Positions 6,173-8,164 of a stretch of 8,164 nt of DNA are shown piece by piece; the first letter of the stretch is position 1; each line of letters begins with the position of its first letter. The notes beneath the pieces are model-generated. The model was not told the origin of the DNA and did not search any database. It worked only from the letters and a program-made list of their open reading frames with translations. The stretch comes from Desulfuromonas sp. (GTDB lineage: Bacteria > Desulfobacterota > Desulfuromonadia > Desulfuromonadales > Trichloromonadaceae), in assembly GCA_030145265.1 (NCBI GenBank), contig JAQYWA010000083.1, positions 1 through 8,164 of the forward strand, written 5' to 3'. A program made the position numbers and the translations under genes.

Positions 6173-6178
6173 TAATGT

Positions 6179-6508
6179 TCAGCAGTACGAGCAGGCGTAC
6201 TCGGCAATACCTTCGGTGACTTCGATTTCGAAGTACGAATTGCCCGGCACGTCGAACCAGGTGCCGGCGGGAAAGCCGATCCAGTCGCCTTGACCGGCGA
6301 TGCGCATTCGGCAGGCGCCAGCGATGATTTCCATTTTCTCGGGCGCCTCGGTGTTGAACTTGAAGGTGCCGGGGAAGATCAGACCGAGGCTTTTGCGGCT
6401 GCCGTCGGCGAGGGTCAGGCTGTGGCTGACCACCTTGCCGTCGAAATAGACGCTGGCCTTGCAGTCGACGGTGACGCCGGCGAACTGTTCGGGGGCTTGA
6501 TAGCTCAT
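6179..6508 (-). CDS. ppnP: Pyrimidine/purine nucleoside phosphorylase, cupin type
   Basis: The protein has 109 residues and belongs to the PpnP (formerly YaiE/DUF1255) family. The E. coli member cleaves several nucleosides with phosphate to the base and ribose 1-phosphate; it has 94 residues. This protein is longer mainly at the N-terminus and in the ADGSRKS loop. Seen: SHSLTLADGSRKSLGLIFPG, then FNTEAPEKMEIIAGACRMRI (the family's TxxPExMxxxxG block), WIGFPAGTWFDVPGNSYFEI and the ending YACSYC. Together these form one small beta-barrel cupin, expected to be cytoplasmic. The start at ATG 6508 has AGGAGA 7 bases upstream; longer in-frame extension to 6805 runs into the divergent serB gene and is not coding. 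It shares the 171-bp gap 6509-6679 with serB. Confidence 0.93.
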   Translation of the reverse strand: MSYQAPEQFAGVTVDCKASVYFDGKVVSHSLTLADGSRKSLGLIFPGTFKFNTEAPEKMEIIAGACRMRIAGQGDWIGFPAGTWFDVPGNSYFEIEVTEGIAEYACSYC

Positions 6509-6617
6509 GGATGTCTCCTGATGGTAATTTGTGTTTAAGTCCGGCTGTGTTAGCACGCTGACAGTTTCCCTGCAAGAATTTTTTCCCGCCCGCAGTGGCG
6601 TGATCGGGCCACCAGGG

Positions 6618-6646
6618 TTGCGGGCCGTCGTCGTTACGGGTAAAAT
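6618..6646 (+). promoter_or_regulatory. Candidate promoter for serB-sfsA
   Basis: TTGCGG (6618-6623) and TAAAAT (6641-6646) are 17 bases apart, matching consensus at 3 of 6 and 5 of 6 positions. A start of transcription near 6653 would leave a leader of about 27 bases. The -10 lies in the loop of a small ACGGG/CCCGT inverted repeat (6636-6652), which might be an operator. The evidence is positional and moderate. Confidence 0.35.
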
Positions 6647-6679
6647 GCCCGTCACGTAAATGACCTGAGAGGCTTGCCC

Positions 6680-7876
6680 ATGGATCATAAAATGATTCTT
6701 CTCACCCTGATCGGACCGGATCGAACCGGCATCATCACCGCCGTCACCGGTCAGATTGCCGCCGCTGGCGCCCGCATCCGAGACATCGAGCAAACGGTGA
6801 CCCATACCTTGCTGTCATTGTCGGTGCTGATCGATTTCCCCACCGGAGAAAGCGACCAGAAACCGCTGATCAAGGAACTGTTGTTCCTGGCCAAGGAGCT
6901 GGGACTCGATCTCGATTTTCAGGTCATCAGCGAAACCGAATATCGACGCAAAAGCACTCGCCACGCCTACGTGGTCACCATTCTCGGCGGCGAGGTGAAT
7001 GCTGGCGCCCTGGCCCGGGTTTCGGGCATCCTGGCCGATCACGCGGTTAACATTGAGCGGATTTCCAAGCTTACCCAGGGGCAGCTGCGCTGCGTCGAGT
7101 TTCTCATCGCCACTGCGCCCGACCTTGACGTCAAGGCGATGACCCGCAAGCTGTTGCACGCCGGGGCCAGTCTCGGCGTCGATATCGCGGTACAGAAGGA
7201 GAGCCTCTACCGCCGGGCCAAGCGACTGGTGGTGATGGACATGGACTCGACCCTGATCCAGATCGAGGTCATCGACGAGTTGGCCCGGGTTGCCGGGGTC
7301 GGTGAGCAGGTGGCCGAGATCACCGAGCGGGCCATGAATGGCGAGCTCGATTTTCAGGAGTCGCTGCGCGAGCGGGTCGCATTGCTCAAAGGATTGCAGG
7401 CTGACGCTCTCGAACAGGTCTATCGCAACATCCCGCTTACCCCCGGTGCTCGCAACCTGGTGACCATCCTCAAGCGCCTCGGCTACAAGACCGCGGTGAT
7501 CTCCGGCGGCTTCAAGTTCTTCACCGATCGGCTCAAGGCCGATCTCGGCCTCGATTACGCCTACGCTAACCAGCTTGAGATCGTCGATGGTGTGGTTACC
7601 GGCGGAGTGGTCGGCCCAATTGTCGATGGTGTCCGTAAAGCCCGCCTGCTCGAGGAAATCGCCGAAAAAGAAGGAGTCACCCTCGACCAGACTATCGCCA
7701 TTGGCGACGGTGCCAACGACCTGCCGATGCTGGGCAAGGCCGGGCTGGGCATTGCCTTTAACGCCAAGGCGCGGGTCCGCGAGCAGGCTACCTTTCATAT
7801 TAACCAGCAGAACCTCGATTCGATCCTCTACCTGCTCGGCTTGTCCGAGCGGGAGATGGCGGAGATCGCCGGATGA
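6680..7876 (+). CDS. serB: Phosphoserine phosphatase with tandem ACT domains
   Basis: The enzyme hydrolyses O-phosphoserine to serine, the last step of serine synthesis. ATG 6680 (398 residues) is preferred to the in-frame TTG at 6674, because GAGAGG (6667-6672) lies 7 bases before the ATG. Two ACT domains lead: about 5-83 (LTLIGPDRTGIITAVTGQIA) and about 95-165 (VVTILGGEVNAGALARVSGI); these commonly bind amino acids and may sense serine. The HAD phosphatase follows: motif I MDMDSTL with nucleophile D187 and acid D189, cap segment ELARVAGVGEQVAEITERAM, motif II SGGF with S275, and motif IV GDGANDLPML with D343 and D347. The two-ACT layout matches Mycobacterium SerB2-type enzymes, unlike the shorter E. 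coli SerB. The stop overlaps the sfsA start. All key residues are present. Confidence 0.96.
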   Translation: MDHKMILLTLIGPDRTGIITAVTGQIAAAGARIRDIEQTVTHTLLSLSVLIDFPTGESDQKPLIKELLFLAKELGLDLDFQVISETEYRRKSTRHAYVVTILGGEVNAGALARVSGILADHAVNIERISKLTQGQLRCVEFLIATAPDLDVKAMTRKLLHAGASLGVDIAVQKESLYRRAKRLVVMDMDSTLIQIEVIDELARVAGVGEQVAEITERAMNGELDFQESLRERVALLKGLQADALEQVYRNIPLTPGARNLVTILKRLGYKTAVISGGFKFFTDRLKADLGLDYAYANQLEIVDGVVTGGVVGPIVDGVRKARLLEEIAEKEGVTLDQTIAIGDGANDLPMLGKAGLGIAFNAKARVREQATFHINQQNLDSILYLLGLSEREMAEIAG

Positions 7877-8164
7877 AGCTCCCCGTCCCCCTCATCGAAG
7901 GGCGTTTGCTGCGCCGTTACAAGCGTTTTTTTGCCGACGTCGAGCTGGCTGACGGCACCATGGTCACCGCCCACACCCCCAACACCGGCAGCATGCAGCA
8001 GTGTGCCGTAGCCGGTCACCGGGTGCTAATCAGTCCGGCTGATAACCCGGCCCGCAAGCTGCGTTTCACCCTCGAACTGATCGAGGTCAACGGCCACTGG
8101 GTCGACACCCACACCCATCGCACCAACCGGGTGGTCGAAGAGGGTCTGCGCCAGGGCTGGATAT
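7873..8164 (+). CDS. sfsA: SfsA family protein, N-terminal part (continues past window)
   Basis: The first 97 codons are present; E. coli SfsA has about 234 residues, so well over half lies beyond the window. The start ATG 7873 overlaps the serB TGA (ATGA), with GGAG 9 bases upstream, which implies one transcript and translational coupling. Seen: EGRLLRRYKRFFADVELADG (N-terminal OB-like part), HTPNTGSMQQC, SPADNPARKLRFTLELIEV and VDTHTHRTNRVVEEGL, all hallmark blocks of the family. SfsA was named for stimulating maltose fermentation in E. coli; its C-terminal part is related to PD-(D/E)XK nucleases and it is often annotated as a DNA/RNA nuclease. The cellular role is not settled. No functional tie to serB is apparent. 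Confidence 0.93.
   Translation, partial: MKLPVPLIEGRLLRRYKRFFADVELADGTMVTAHTPNTGSMQQCAVAGHRVLISPADNPARKLRFTLELIEVNGHWVDTHTHRTNRVVEEGLRQGWI

Noticed and set aside
6815..7798. A 327-codon open frame on the minus strand opposite serB
   Set aside because: It is the mirror of serB in GC-rich DNA. It has no family motif, and serB has full catalytic motifs on the other strand.
1..8164. CRISPR array, tRNA, rRNA or phage defence cluster
   Set aside because: No regularly spaced repeats, no tRNA-like cloverleaf with acceptor features and no defence-type domains were seen on either strand.

Overview
The window looks like a chromosomal stretch from a Desulfuromonadales-type (Desulfuromonas/Geobacter/Pelobacter-like) bacterium. 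This rests on the small periplasmic multihaem c-type cytochrome, the short SAP/cysteine-rich protein, the LbtU-type outer-membrane porin and the overall gene style. The assignment is an inference from family resemblance, not from a marker gene. Most of it is compact, GC-rich housekeeping DNA. The left third carries a mobile element and a decayed iron-uptake locus.

Layout. 1-~992: 3' part of an ISNCY/IS1202-like insertion sequence (DDE transposase, 5' end off the window), ending in two tandem ~25-bp direct repeats. 1092-1442 (-): a small pentapeptide-repeat protein. 1577-1606: hairpin terminator. 1622-2498 (-): a broken composite locus. It starts as the ribosome-binding site and first ~56 codons of feoB (ferrous iron transporter GTPase, with a frameshift in an A8 tract and an in-frame TGA) and continues, in the same frame as the G-domain part, into the 3' two-thirds of an LbtU-type porin. 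A Fur-box-like sequence lies upstream (2624-2642). 2725-2904 (+): a 59-aa SAP-like protein with four cysteines. 3009-4661 (+): pgi, glucose-6-phosphate isomerase. 4770-5093 (+): a tetrahaem class III-like cytochrome c with its own candidate promoter and a 12-bp palindrome. 5115-5145: a strong hairpin between convergent genes. 5181-6002 (-): a CvfB-type S1 RNA-binding protein. 6019-6172: a 154-bp element with terminal and nested inverted repeats, probably a dispersed MITE/REP-like repeat. 6179-6508 (-): PpnP nucleoside phosphorylase (cupin). 6680-7876 (+): serB with two ACT domains. 7873-8164 (+): 5' part of sfsA, overlapping the serB stop by ATGA.

How it fits together. pgi (glycolysis/gluconeogenesis), serB (serine synthesis), ppnP (nucleoside salvage), cvfB and sfsA are unrelated core genes, mostly in single-gene or two-gene units. 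The cytochrome is the only clear respiratory component. The feoB'-'lbtU remnant suggests that an iron-regulated operon once stood here (feoB followed by lbtU under Fur) and lost about 2-3 kb by internal deletion, then picked up point lesions. The nearby insertion sequence is a possible but unproven contributor. No intact undescribed multi-gene system is visible. The most unusual items are the feoB-lbtU junction and the nested-palindrome element between ppnP and cvfB.
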